Below are positions 1-9,675 of a stretch of 31,834 nt of DNA, one piece after another (position 1 is the first letter of the stretch; the number at the start of each line of letters is the position of its first letter). Position numbers and translations under genes: made by a program. The notes under the pieces are model-generated. The model ran no database searches. It worked only from the letters and a program-made list of their open reading frames with translations, and was not told where the DNA came from. The DNA lies in NCBI GenBank assembly GCA_016714745.1, contig JADKCG010000024.1, forward strand, positions 1 through 31,834. The letters are read 5' to 3'. The DNA is from Elusimicrobiota bacterium (lineage in GTDB: Bacteria > Elusimicrobiota > Elusimicrobia > FEN-1173).

Positions 1-137
1 AAGGCCCCAACACCATTAAAAGGATGAATCGATCCATTTACACGGTGATGTCTGGTTCTACTTCAGGGTAGACAGAATACTGTTTTTAAGAGGTTGGCAG
101 AAAAACAGAAAACCAAATAGAAACATTAAACAGTGTT

Positions 138-2074
138 TTATTGAACAACGACGTTTCTCACTCCTCGCCCGTCGATATCCACCAAAGAACACATACAATC
201 CGGCGGCCGCCCTTCCAGCATTGTTGGTCCCGTCCCATTCCCGACACCCAGTAACGCCGGGAAGGCATCCCCCTAACCATCGAGGTTTTAGACTCTTCGC
301 CTTCTAGGTTGGTGCCAAGATTATCGGCTTGAACCTCCCCGCCACAGGCAGATGACAATCAATTTTGCTCGCTCCAGGCCCCACCCGATTGGAGAAGGGT
401 GCTGAGTTGTGGCGCTTGAACTGGCGATGGTGAGGGGATTTCTGAACGCTGTCGCTTTCGCGTCGAAAGTTACGGAAGGACGTTCGACATTTTGACACCC
501 ACGGGCGCGCTGAGCGTTAATCGGTAAAAGGTGTTTGTGAGGAATCCATTGGTTCAGACAGATTGGTCGTCGTCCCCGGAAAATACATTTCCACCGGGTC
601 CGTCCGCACCCAGGGAACACGGTGGTCGGCGTGTCAGGATTCAGTACGGTCTGCAGAAATGTCGAGGGTGGGATTTTTGAGAGGATGATACCCATAGAAA
701 CCAAAACACGCCCCGTATACCTGGGCAAAGGAGATGGACCGTTTCTAACCCCCCTGATTGGATTCAGTTCAAAAAGGCCATCGTTGTTCATATCTCCCTG
801 GGCAATCGTTTCAATATCGCCAAAGACTGTGAGCGAAGGCGCTGTTGGTCCCAGGCAATGGGGTTCCCCTTTAAAATACCCGAACTCCCAAAGAATAAAA
901 ACTTTTAAGCAGATCGTCGACGGAGTTTCCGACTTCCTCCCATCAAAACGTCCGCTTTCCCGTCCCGTCGGAACTTTCATCCATGGCGACGTCGTTGAAG
1001 GTCGGGTTCATCGTTTTCGAGGGCAAGAGTAGCGTATTCGACTGATATGGGTTCCCCGGCAATAGGATTCGATCATGCCGCTTTCCCAAGTGAGAGGGCC
1101 ACACCCACGAGGAGGGGGGCCATTTTCTCTGATCACCGCCATTTCTGGTTGTCATCTCCGCCGAAATTTCCGGCGGCCACCGCCCTGAATGGCCCCGAGC
1201 CTCCACCGCGGTCAACTTAACGTCCGGGCCAGTTTGGTTAAGTTAAGGAGGGGGAATGGCACTGCTTCCCACCGTGTAGATCGATCAGATCCTCTTGCGA
1301 GTCCCTCCTGTCCAAGATTGAAACTCAGGGCTGACAGAACCAGATCTTCTTTTCCGTCTCGGTTAATGTCCGGAGACGATTAGCTTCCGTCCCATGGGAT
1401 TCCCCGGCAGATTAAGTAATGCAGGTAGGCGAGGCCAGCTGTTGAGAACGATCGATCCCTCTGGATAGGGTCGTCCCATAGAGGAGATGGACCCTAACGG
1501 CGAACTAACGGCAAGATCTTTCTTCAGATCTCCGTCAAAATCGCCAACAGCGATGTCCGACCAGAAACCCCGTTTCGTTATGCGTTATTTCAATGTCGGC
1601 CGGGTTTGGTCCAGATCTAGCGTGCCCGTTCGGCGGGTTCCTCCTTTCGGAATATGCACAGTTCTTGACTGAGACGGATCACTGAAGCGGGACACGCAAT
1701 AAGAATTTCATCATTTCCGTCTCCATTGACGTCTCTCAACTCAAGCTTAGAAAACTGACAAGGTGTGATCAATATCCGAAAACCTGTTTTAGTTTCAGAG
1801 TCGCATTAAGTTATCCAATGGTCCCAAATAACATCAATTTCATACTGCGCCGATTTAAGTCTTCCCGTGTCACCAGGACAAAGTCGTGTATCCCATCCCC
1901 GTCAAAATCCCCCACCCGATGGATAAATCGAGGTGTTCGAGAATGGATGAGGTAGTTTTTGTGAGCCCTATCGACGTAAAGCCATGTCCGGATCGTTTCC
2001 CATTGACCGAAAGGACGCGGCATTCAACGCGGGGAAATCATCAAAACCATCATTAGGATCAATCGGGTATTCAT
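138..2074 (-). pseudogene. Decayed FG-GAP repeat surface protein with C-terminal sorting-like domain
   Basis: Reading the minus strand, a start at 2074-2072 gives a signal-peptide-like beginning (MNTRLILMMVLMISP) that soon shifts frame. FG-GAP/calcium-loop signatures are scattered over all three frames: GDFDGDGIHDFVLV near 1910-1870, DVNGDGNDEILI near 1730-1700, GDFDGDLKKDLAV near 1550-1515, DINRDGKEDLVLS near 1375-1325 and GDMNNDGLFEL near 800-770. The end reads VDIDGRGVRNVVVQ and stops at 140-138, matching the IEIDGRAEKRKILVQR end of the gene at 15461-17293. Full length would be about 645 residues against 610 in that paralog. At least six frame changes are needed. It diverges from a glycosyltransferase copy, as its paralog's operon does. 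Original role is inferred as an exported, calcium-binding beta-propeller surface protein. Confidence 0.72.
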
Positions 2075-2230
2075 TTTACGATGACCTCGCTCCCTCGAAG
2101 TATACGGCAAGTTCGTTTTTGTCAATCGTTTCACAGCTTACAAAATTTAACATTCATGTAAGGTTCGCTTAGGTTTGGTGTAAGGGCGTTGCGCTGGACT
2201 ATGGGTAGAAAAAAATTAAGGAGGCCGGTT

Positions 2231-3425
2231 ATGAGCCTAACCATCGCTGCGATATATCAGATAATGTCGGCGGCGTTTGGGCTGATCCCGCTGTTTTTGA
2301 CCAGGCGGTTTCGCAAACAGGTGAAGGAGTTGAAGTATCCTTTATCCTCGGCCCCGAGGACGGGTGGCGGGATCTTGCCGTGCAAGGGCATTGACCCGGG
2401 GTTTCCGTGACAACCTGCGGCGTTCTTTGATCAGGATTATCCGTCCTCGAACTGGTGTTTTCCGTGGCCACGGCGGACGATCCGCCTGCGCGGAAATAGA
2501 CGCTGATGGAGGAGTATGCCGGGAGTGTGCAGGCTTACCGGATGGTGGCGGGGGATCGAAATGTGCGGCGCAAAAATCAAATTTGTTAAGCGCCGTGAAA
2601 TGGCTGGGGCATCGGCGAACATATTGGTGTTTGCGGATTCGGACCTGCGGCCGGACTCTGGATTTGTGCGGCGGCTTGGCGCCCCTGGTCCTCCCCAGGT
2701 GGGGCGACCACGGGGCATCGGGTGGTATGCCCCCCCAGGACACTGATTGGGTCCCATCCTCCGAAGCACCTGGAACGCCGGAGCCCTGCCTTTCGTATCA
2801 GATTCCAAACACAACTTCTGTTTTGGCGGGGCTATGGCGATCCGAAAGAATGTGTATGACATCGCCGGGATAGCCCAGGCCTGGGACCGAACGCTGTCGG
2901 ACGATTTAATGCTGACAGTGAAAGTGCGTGGATTGGGTCTCGAGACCCAGTTTGTGCCCAGCTGTGTGGCCGTCAGCCACGAAGGGGTCGACTTTGGGAC
3001 AAACAATAGAGTTCACCAACCGGCAGAGCCTGATTTCAAGATCTATTTTCCGCCGTTGTGGTGGGGGTGCGGCGATCGGTCATTCGTTGGGATGTTTCTT
3101 TGTTGTGTATGGATTGGCCAGCTTGTTGTCGTGGTTCATCGCGGGGGAACGGTGGCCTGGTGAGTCCGCCTGTCTACTGATGTCCGCTCCAATGGGTGAA
3201 CGCCCTGTGGTTGCTTGGCGCGGTGCGGAGATGTTGCCTCAACTGTCCGATTCCCCTTGCGAGGATGAAATGGCACTACATGTTCGCCGCGTCCTTGGCT
3301 CCGTTCCTCAGCTTGATCAACACCATTAATTCCTTGTTCACCAATCGGATCACTTGGCGGGGGTTCAATACGAACTCAAATCACCGGTGGAAACAATTGT
3401 TCTGGGAGTCTCTCTTCCATTGTGA
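2231..3425 (+). pseudogene. Broken ceramide-glucosyltransferase-like (GT2/GT21) glycosyltransferase, copy A
   Basis: The start has a good ribosome-binding site (AAGGAGG at 2218-2224) and an N-terminal membrane segment followed by RRFRKQVKEL. It is a paralog of the gene at 20171-21414 over its whole length. FADSDLRPDSGFVRR (DxD-type metal site, near 2630-2675) and LSDDLMLTVKVRGLG (near 2896-2940) are shared nearly word for word. Many one-base losses relative to the paralog break the frame, for example TTT to TT near 2377, GGG to GG near 2417 and CCC to CC near 2444 and 2488. A one-base gain near 2981 does the same. When corrected, the reading ends at TGA 3423-3425. The family transfers a sugar to a lipid acceptor at the inner membrane. 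This copy cannot make a full protein as written. Confidence 0.8.
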
Positions 3426-3467
3426 ATTAAACAAAACCCGATCGCGCCCCTTGGGAGGAACTAAGCC

Positions 3468-5546
3468 ATGAATGAAAAATCCGTTTTAGAAAGTCCAATC
3501 AAAAAACATTGTTTACGAAGGATGTTATTTTGCGCAAGGATATATTCAATGAAGAGATCGATCAAGCACGGGTCTGGTGGTTTCTTGAACAATTAATCGA
3601 AACCCATCCATTTAAAAATATCTGATGCCCCGTTTGTCTGTTGTCTACGATATTTGTTTAAGCAACCGTGATCTTCGTGAGGCGCTTGAGCGTGTATTGA
3701 GACAGTATAAAATGGCCGATCTCGGTGGAAAATTCGTTGGCCTTGGTGGTCCTGCCGTCGAGAAATCCGGTGTCTTCGACAACTGCTCGATTATGTTTAT
3801 TTTGGCTCGGACAAATTTTTTAGCAACGGTCACACGGCCATGAGCTCACCCAACGAATCAAACCGTGGATGTCTGCGTGGTGGGGACCGGCGCGGGGGGA
3901 CCTGCTTATTTACGAATTGGTTCGTCGAGGCCTCTCGGTGTTGGCGCTTGAACAGGAGCCGCTATAAACGACGATTACTTCACGAATAGGTCGAGCCCCG
4001 ACCAAGAGGGTCGAATGGGGATTGACGATAACATGCCCTGGCCTTTGGAACCCTAACCGCCTTTATTTACAACAACCGTCGGGCGGGCCGACTTTATGCG
4101 GACCAAGCAGATCAATCCACTTCCGGGAAGACATCCGCTGACTTTATGAACCGACAGGTATTTCGGTTAAATGGAAAACAAAACCTTTGGAACGGAGTTT
4201 CCTTCGCCACTCGTGCAGGGTCTTCCCGGGCTAAGATTGTGGCGATTCGGACATCAACTGGCCGATCGACTACTCTGAGGTGGAACCCCATTATTCCGGA
4301 AGTGGAAAATTAATCGGGGTTTGCAGTACGGAGGGGTTGGATGTCGTTCCAGACGGGGAATTCTCCCGCCCATGCCTTGCGGCCCGCAGATCATTTGATG
4401 TGCCGGGCCGTTCGTTCCTACAAGGATCGGCGAATCCAAGCGATTCCCATGCGCAAGGCCGTGGAAACTCGGCCGGACCGACCGAACGCCTGTGAAGGGT
4501 GCGGGGTCTGTTTTTATGGATGCCGGTCCGGGAGTCTCTATAAATTTTCCAGTCATCTGCTCCCGCGTTTGATTGGTAACCGTCGTTTTAATTTGTTGTG
4601 TCAAACAAAAGTGGTGCGGTTGCGAAGGAATTCCTTAACCCATCGCATTGAAGCGGTGGAATGTCTTGACCTGGGGTCGGGGGAACGGTTCGAAGTCAAA
4701 GCTCACATGGTTGTTCTCGCCGGGGCCCGGAAACGCCTCGAATTCTTTTAATTCAAAAGATCAGGCCTTTCCCAATGGGTTGGCAAACGGTTCTGGTTTG
4801 TTGGGGAAATACCTCAGGACAACGTGACTGTTTCCGTGACGGGAACCCTGTGGAAAATGTGGGGCCAAAATTCCCAAAATTCGAAGGGTTCGGTGATCAT
4901 CTCTTGATCCCCGATTTCAATTCAATAACGGGGGAATTTCGCAGGGGGCTACCAGATTCAGTTCGTCCAGGCCATCCTGCGGAGGCCGACCTACGTCGCG
5001 GGAATGGGTTTCCTTCCATCATGGTTGAAAGAGCCCATGGCCAAACTCATGTTCAATTCGTATGCCGCGCTTCACATGGAAGGAAAACCCGAATCTTTGC
5101 GGGTAAATCAAGTGGTGCCGAGCGCCGAGTTGGATGTTCACGGATTGCCAAAAGTCGATGTCCATTACACGTTCTCTGGAAATGATCGTCGAATGCAAGA
5201 CCATATGGTCCGATTTGGGAAAGGATTGATGCGACGGTGTAGCGGGATATTTGTTGAAAGTCGTGTCTTTGGTCCGGGCCATTCGATCCACTATGCCGGC
5301 ACTTGCCGGATGGCGGCACGTGCGGAAGAGGGCGTGGTGGATCGAGACCTCTGTTCCTTTGATCATCGAAACCTGTTTGTTTGCGACGCGAGCGTCCTCC
5401 CGGAACTTTCGGAGAAAAACTGTTCACTAACCGTCATGGCCCTGGCCCATCGACTGGCGGGCAAGTTGAGCGGCCAAAAGGGTCATGGTGATTATTTCTT
5501 AAACAGTGCGATGGGGATATCGGCCCGCGTGGGGGATCGGCCATGA
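3468..5546 (+). pseudogene. Broken GMC-family FAD-dependent oxidoreductase (long-chain alcohol oxidase-like)
   Basis: A ribosome-binding site (GGAGGA) precedes ATG 3468. The first ~125 codons, spread over several frames, are not recognised (FTKDVILRKDIFNEE, then LDYVYFGSDKFFSNG). The FAD-binding Rossmann motif follows near 3863-3960: VDVCVVGTGAGG, then after two one-base losses LLIYELVRRGLSVLALEQ. The cysteine-rich CEGCGVCFYGC motif typical of the long-chain alcohol oxidase branch lies at 4491-4523. The GMC C-terminal domain is intact at 5004-5546, with HYAGTCRM and the active-site segment EKNCSLTVMALAHRLA. The TGA at 5544-5546 overlaps the ATG of the aldo/keto reductase (ATGA). The family oxidises alcohols to aldehydes. 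Here a lipid-alcohol substrate is only inferred from the glycosyltransferase and ligase neighbours. Confidence 0.82.
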
Positions 5547-6544
5547 ATACGGAACCCTCCCCCAACATCGCCCTTCCCGTTTCACGATTGGTTTTCGGGA
5601 CGGATTGGCTGAGACCCAAAAAGATGTTCCTATTCCCGGACAGGCGCCGTCGGGCGTCTATGTTTTCCCTACTGACCCGTGCCTGGGAGTCCGGGATCAA
5701 TTGTTTTGATTGTGCGCGTGTGTATTATAGCGAGGCCATAGTGGGGGAGTGGATGCGTGAAAATAACAATCGAAAATCCCTCGTGCTGATATCCAAAGGG
5801 GGCCACCCAAACCTCCTCACCCGCCAATCCCGACTGACTCCTAAAGAAATTTCAGCCGATGTCCATTCCTCCTTGCGGAGTCTGAAAACAGACACGCTCG
5901 ATGTTTTCCTCCTCCACTATGATGATCCTGAAATATCTGTGGGCCCCCTGATGGAAAGACTGAACGAACATGTTCGCCTAGGAGACATTCGAACATTGGG
6001 GGTGTCCAACTGGACAGTGGAGCGAATTGAACAAGCTAACCAATATTGTTCGGACAGAGGTTTGGAGCCCTTTCGCGTGGCCAGTCCCCATTTGAGTCTT
6101 TTTGAATGGAACACGCCTCCGTGGCCCAACGCCGTGAGCATTGCCGGCAGGGCTGGAGCGGTGGGGAGGCAATGGTTTAAATCCCACGGCATGCCGGTGA
6201 TCGGTTGGTCTGTTTTGGGAAGAGGGTATCTGCAATTGCAAGACAATCCCATTGGGTTTTTTAACTTCAAACGTAAGCATCTGGAAAGGGTTTACGATTC
6301 TCAAGTGAACAGGGCCCGGCGGGAACTGATTCAACGTTTTCCACTTCCACGGCGTGTCCAAAACAGCGGTGGCCGTGGCCGGGTTCTGGGTCAAGATTTG
6401 GATGCTTTTGCGGTTATTGGGCCAAAAACCCCGGAACAGTTGGAGCAATACCTGCAATCCCTTTCGTTGGTTTTATCAGAAAAAGAGTTTCATCAACTTC
6501 TGGAGCCTTTAAATTGTTTCCCTGGTTCAGCAACGGGCGAGTGA
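5543..6544 (+). CDS. Aldo/keto reductase family protein
   Basis: An intact 333-residue reading frame. The aldo/keto reductase catalytic tetrad is visible: D56 and Y61 in FDCARVYYSEAIVG, K85 in LVLISKGGHP, and H125 in VFLLHYDDP. TLGVSNW (about 151-157) is the usual strand-5 signature, and VIGPKTPEQLEQ near the C terminus fits the NADP-binding end. Such enzymes are soluble NAD(P)H-dependent carbonyl reductases folded as a TIM barrel. The start overlaps the upstream GMC oxidoreductase stop by four bases, so translation is probably coupled. The ligase start follows 13 bp later, consistent with one operon. It is one of the few unbroken genes in the left third of the window. The substrate cannot be deduced. 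Pairing with an alcohol oxidase suggests lipid aldehyde/alcohol interconversion, by inference only. Confidence 0.9.
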   Translation: MNTEPSPNIALPVSRLVFGTDWLRPKKMFLFPDRRRRASMFSLLTRAWESGINCFDCARVYYSEAIVGEWMRENNNRKSLVLISKGGHPNLLTRQSRLTPKEISADVHSSLRSLKTDTLDVFLLHYDDPEISVGPLMERLNEHVRLGDIRTLGVSNWTVERIEQANQYCSDRGLEPFRVASPHLSLFEWNTPPWPNAVSIAGRAGAVGRQWFKSHGMPVIGWSVLGRGYLQLQDNPIGFFNFKRKHLERVYDSQVNRARRELIQRFPLPRRVQNSGGRGRVLGQDLDAFAVIGPKTPEQLEQYLQSLSLVLSEKEFHQLLEPLNCFPGSATGE

Positions 6545-6557
6545 CTGGAGGGATGCC

Positions 6558-7229
6558 ATGAAACGCGAAATAAAAACCTGTGGATCTTCAAAGGTGGTCA
6601 AGAATATCGGGGGGTGCGCCTCCATTGCGGAGGTGTTGGCCCAGCGAAGTCGAGAGAAACCCGATAGGCCCGCCCTGTGGCACAAAGACGGAGAGGGCGA
6701 ATGGGTGTCCCTGTGTTGGAAAGAGTATTGGGATCAGGTGAGGCAGTTGGCGGGCGTGATGGAACAGCACGGCCTTCAGCCAGGGGACAAGGTGGCGGTG
6801 ATATTGCCCACGTCCGTGGAATGGGAATTGATCGACAAGGCGGCGCTGTGCCGGGGGCTTGTAGTGGTGGGGATCGAACCTCACATGGCCTGGGAAGATA
6901 TGGTGCGGGTGATCGAGGAGACCCGCCCTCGTGCGCTGTTTGTGGCGGATCGAGAAATGGCGGTCAAGCTGAGTGGAACGGAACAAGGCGTTCCTCTCCC
7001 CTTGGGAGAGGATGTCCCGGAGGGACAGGTGAGGGGGTTACTTTCATTCATCAAATTGGCCGTGTGCTTGGAACGGTGTTACGATCTTTATGAGCCTTTC
7101 ATGGGCTGGGCCATGTTGGAACGGGAAATGGCCGGCCAAACGAACGCGCAAAACCCATTACCAGTCACCGCCGACAGCCCGGCGAGCTACGTTCTGACCT
7201 CCGGAACCACGCGGTGCCGCTCAGCCTGA
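6558..7229 (+). CDS. AMP-dependent acyl-CoA ligase-like protein, N-terminal half (copy A)
   Basis: A 223-residue frame with a GGAGGG ribosome-binding site. It matches the N-terminal part of long-chain fatty-acid-CoA ligases: WKEYWDQVRQLAGVM and LQPGDKVAVILPTSVEWELIDKA, then the start of the ATP-binding A3 motif, YVLTSGTT, at the very end. After TSGTT the family would continue with GKPKG and ~170 more residues. Instead a deletion joins directly to sequence from further downstream in another frame, and this frame stops after RCRSA. The last 16 bases overlap the second-half ORF. The identical junction is present in the copy at 21425-22096. Residues 144-161 are encoded by a palindromic repeat. 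Without motifs A4-A6 a normal adenylation reaction is unlikely. Confidence 0.85.
   Translation: MKREIKTCGSSKVVKNIGGCASIAEVLAQRSREKPDRPALWHKDGEGEWVSLCWKEYWDQVRQLAGVMEQHGLQPGDKVAVILPTSVEWELIDKAALCRGLVVVGIEPHMAWEDMVRVIEETRPRALFVADREMAVKLSGTEQGVPLPLGEDVPEGQVRGLLSFIKLAVCLERCYDLYEPFMGWAMLEREMAGQTNAQNPLPVTADSPASYVLTSGTTRCRSA
6993..7036. repeat. Palindromic repeat inside the ligase reading frame (copy A)
   Basis: Two adjacent hairpins are visible. CCTCTCCC (6993-7000) pairs with GGGAGAGG (7004-7011) around loop CTT, and TGTCCC (7013-7018) pairs with GGGACA (7022-7027). A G-rich tail, GGTGAGGGGG, complements the C-rich start. This resembles the CCTCTCCC...GGTGAGGG palindromes dispersed in many bacterial genomes. 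Here it stays in frame and adds GVPLPLGEDVPEGQVRGL to the protein, where the ligase family has no such insert. The same insert occupies 21860-21903 in copy B, so it predates the duplication. Confidence 0.7.
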
Positions 7230-7858
7230 ACCGGCCCAACGACTACAAGATCGGCACGGTGGGCCGTCCGCTGGCGTCGAACAACCTGAACGTGGAGGGA
7301 GGCGAGATCGAAGTGGACGGCCCGGCGGTGTTCGGGGGGTATGAAAACCAGGCAACGCAGACAAACCTGACGTCGGGCAAATACCTGAGCACGGGAGACG
7401 TGGGGGAACTGGACGAAGAGGGCTATTTGCGATTGGTGGGTCGTAAGGGAGACCTGATCAAAACGTCCACGGGCCGAAAGATCGCCCCGGCGGCCATCGA
7501 ACAGAAACTGGTGAAATACCTGGGAGCGGAACAGGCGATGGTCGTGGGGGAAGGTCAGGCGCACCTGGCGGCGATCGTGTGTTACGACGGCGGGATGACG
7601 GCGGAACAAAAGACGGCGTTCGAGGATAACCTCCAAAAGATGAACGAAACACTATCGGACTACGAGCGCGTGCGCCGCTGTGTGGTGTTGGACCGCTTGT
7701 TCAGCCTGGAACGGGGGGAACTGACCCGTACGTTTAAACTTCGCCGGGCCCACATCGAGAAAATTCACGGCGAAGTGCTGTACCCGGCGGGAGGCCGGCG
7801 CTCCAGTTTGAAAATCACATCTGACGGCGACGATAACCGAAAAGTTGGGCAACGATAG
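7214..7858 (+). CDS. AMP-dependent acyl-CoA ligase-like protein, C-terminal half (copy A)
   Basis: A frame of 214 codons counted from a GTG at 7214 that lies inside the end of the first-half ORF and lacks its own ribosome-binding site. It begins with PLSLNRPNDYKIGTVGRPL, the region just after motif A5. It then carries A7 (YLSTGDVGELDEEGYLRL), A8 (VGRKGDLIKTSTGRKIAPA) and the C-terminal hinge domain ending in RGELTRTFKLRR (the A10 lysine region). One extra base at the junction would fuse it to the first half, still missing ~170 residues. Its last ~28 residues (after HGEVL) run on where copy B stops, so the end is probably readthrough into non-homologous DNA. Whether it is translated, by reinitiation or not at all, is unknown. 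Confidence 0.78.
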   Translation: MPLSLNRPNDYKIGTVGRPLASNNLNVEGGEIEVDGPAVFGGYENQATQTNLTSGKYLSTGDVGELDEEGYLRLVGRKGDLIKTSTGRKIAPAAIEQKLVKYLGAEQAMVVGEGQAHLAAIVCYDGGMTAEQKTAFEDNLQKMNETLSDYERVRRCVVLDRLFSLERGELTRTFKLRRAHIEKIHGEVLYPAGGRRSSLKITSDGDDNRKVGQR

Positions 7859-7954
7859 ATCTCAGAAACTCATCTCTCTCCGGCGTTGATCATGACCCAT
7901 AACTTAGGTGCTGGACACGGGGCCCTACAAGGAGGGGCAGGCATAGCGCCTGGG

Positions 7955-7995
7955 TAGCCCCACGAGCCGCTTGTTTTAGCGGGGCTAATTTTATT
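7955..7995 (+). terminator. Possible rho-independent terminator after ligase copy A
   Basis: TAGCCCC (7955-7961) and GGGGCTA (7981-7987) form a perfect 7-bp stem with a 19-base loop, followed by a T-rich run (ATTTTATTAATTAA). The orientation suits transcription leaving the ligase. The long loop makes it weaker than a classic terminator. Confidence 0.45.
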
Positions 7996-7997
7996 AA

Positions 7998-8282
7998 TTA
8001 ATTTTTATTTCCCAGCTCCATCTCTAATTTTGTAATGCTGGGCAATGCCTGCTTCAGATTTGAGGGGAGTGATTCCACGAAGCGGGTTTTCCATTGGGAT
8101 ACACCAATGGGTTTTTTGACATCTTGAAGGGCGTATTCAACGGTTAAACGATCTTTTTCCTTGCAGAGCAAAAGACCGATACTTGGGTTATCCCCGGGTT
8201 TTCGGAGCTTTGCATCAACGGCGGAAAGATAAAAGTTCATTTTCCCGGCATGCTCGGGCTTAAACGGCCCTCCCTTGAGCTC
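7998..8282 (-). pseudogene. yhcG: YhcG/DUF1016 PDDEXK nuclease, C-terminal fragment
   Basis: This is the C-terminal ~94 residues of a YhcG-type (DUF1016) nuclease: KPEHAGKMNFYLSAVD, then PSIGLLLCKEKDRLTVEYAL and KKPIGVSQW, all hallmark segments of the family. The rest of the gene lies at 11729-12552, separated by the RIT element. The fragment starts at the GAGCTC target duplicate. An open frame runs on into the element to an ATG at 8360, so the terminal sequence of the element supplies 26 foreign residues (from MAQKLKKAESF) in front of the fragment. If expressed it would be a 120-residue chimera lacking the catalytic Asp and Glu. The joined gene would encode a DNA-binding or nuclease protein of about 370 residues. 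Confidence 0.88.
8277..8282. repeat. Target-site duplicate GAGCTC, left
   Basis: GAGCTC borders the left end of the RIT element and is repeated at 11729-11734. Removing the element plus one copy joins ...VVVEL and KGGPFKP in frame, so this is the insertion target. Confidence 0.85.
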
Positions 8283-8364
8283 TTCTGTGGCGTCCCCCGT
8301 TATGTGGCGTAGTTCACCCCTTCCATCGAACGATTCAGCTTTTTTAAGTTTCTGCGCCACATAA
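8283..8364. repeat. Left terminal repeat module of the RIT element
   Basis: The outer 28 bp (8283-8310) is a perfect inverted match to 11675-11702. It contains the decamer variant TTCTGTGGCG (8283-8292) and TTATGTGGCG (8300-8309). The inverse decamer CGCCACATAA follows at 8355-8364, 45 bp further in. The layout suggests paired recombinase-binding arms. Confidence 0.8.
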
Positions 8365-8424
8365 CCTCCTTTTCCCTTACATAATAGTAGAGCCGTTCAT
8401 TTTCCTCAATCAGGAGGCTCTGCT

Positions 8425-9675
8425 ATGTTTCAGCAACTCTTTGAACGTCCCCATGCGCTTCAACGCCAGCTAACCAGCCCGTTGCTTGATGATCGACTCC
8501 GCTACCTAACCCATCGCGCGGAACAAGGTGCTCTACCAAGAACACTTCGGGAAATCGCCCTCTATCTTCTGATCGTTCTCAAACATCTGCCTCTAACCAA
8601 TCACCACCCAGTGACTCTCCTTGAAATCGAAAAGGCTGCAACCCGCTGGTCTCAGCGCCAAACCCGTCGCCTTCATCGAACTGGGCAGTCTCTGCAAAAT
8701 TCCAAAAACCGTTTCCGCCGTCACGCAACCCGATGGCTTTCATTCTTGTTCCGCTTAAAAATTCAGTCCTCCCCACCCCGTGTTCCCCAAGTGACAGCGT
8801 TCATTGACTTTATGCAGAATGAGCAGGGGCTCTCTGAACAAACAATTCAATACCGCCAACATGTCGCGGATCAATTTCTTAAACACATCCGTCGCCATGG
8901 GCATTCGCTCGCCTCTGTCACCTTGCCCCAGATTGATTCTCTTCTCCTTCAGAAATACCACCAAGGCTTGTATGCCCCATCCACGATACAAACTCAAGCA
9001 TCTAGTTTACGGGCTTTTTTACGTTACGCGGAAGGCCATTGTTGGTGTCGCCCTGGCCTCTCTGCCGGAATTAAAACTCCGCGTGTTTATCATCATGCAA
9101 CTCTTCCATCAAGCCCGACGTGGGGAAACCACCCAACGCCTTCTTAAAACCACCAAAGGAAGTCATCCAACCGACATTCGTGATCGCGCCATTCTTCTCC
9201 TCTTGACCGTTTACGGCCTCCGCTCTGGGGAGGTTCGGCGACTCCGTTTAGAGGACCTGGATTGGGAACAGGAAACCCTCTACATCACTCACAGTAAAAG
9301 TGGACGTCATCAGCAATTCCCCTGACCAAAATCGTCGGCCAGGCCATTCTCCATTACCTCCAGAAAGTCCGTCCTCGTTCGCCTCTGCGCGAAGTCTTCC
9401 TTTCCATCCGCGCTCCCCTCCGCCCGCTGGCCAGCGGGGCGCTCTTCCAACTCGTTAGTCGCCGTCTCAAACCACTCCAAATTCCCATCGCCCATCATGG
9501 ACCCCATGCGCTCCGTCACGCTTGCGCTACGCGGCTGATCAACCAGGGCGTTTCTCTTAAAGCCATCGCTGATCAATTGGGTCACCGTAGCCTTGAAACA
9601 ACCCGCATCTACGCCAAAGTCGACCTCCCGCGGTTGAGGGAAGTCGCTCGTCTTGACCTTGGAGGCCTCCTATGA
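8425..9675 (+). pseudogene. ritA: RIT recombinase A (tyrosine recombinase), frameshifted
   Basis: ATG 8425 has a strong AGGAGG (8412-8417). Corrected for frame, the protein is about 417 residues: an N-terminal arm, a core-binding (SAM-like) domain from about FIDFMQNEQGLSEQTIQYRQH, then the catalytic domain. All catalytic residues are present across the frames: Arg in YGLRSGEVRRLRLEDL, HxxR in HALRHACATRL, LGH, and Tyr in TTRIYAKVDL. One shift lies near 9120-9130. Another is in the C4 run at 9319-9322, where a fifth C would restore QQFPLTKIVGQ. The TGA at 9673-9675 overlaps the ritB ATG. The role is strand cleavage and joining at the element ends through a covalent phosphotyrosine, acting with the other two recombinases. 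Confidence 0.85.
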
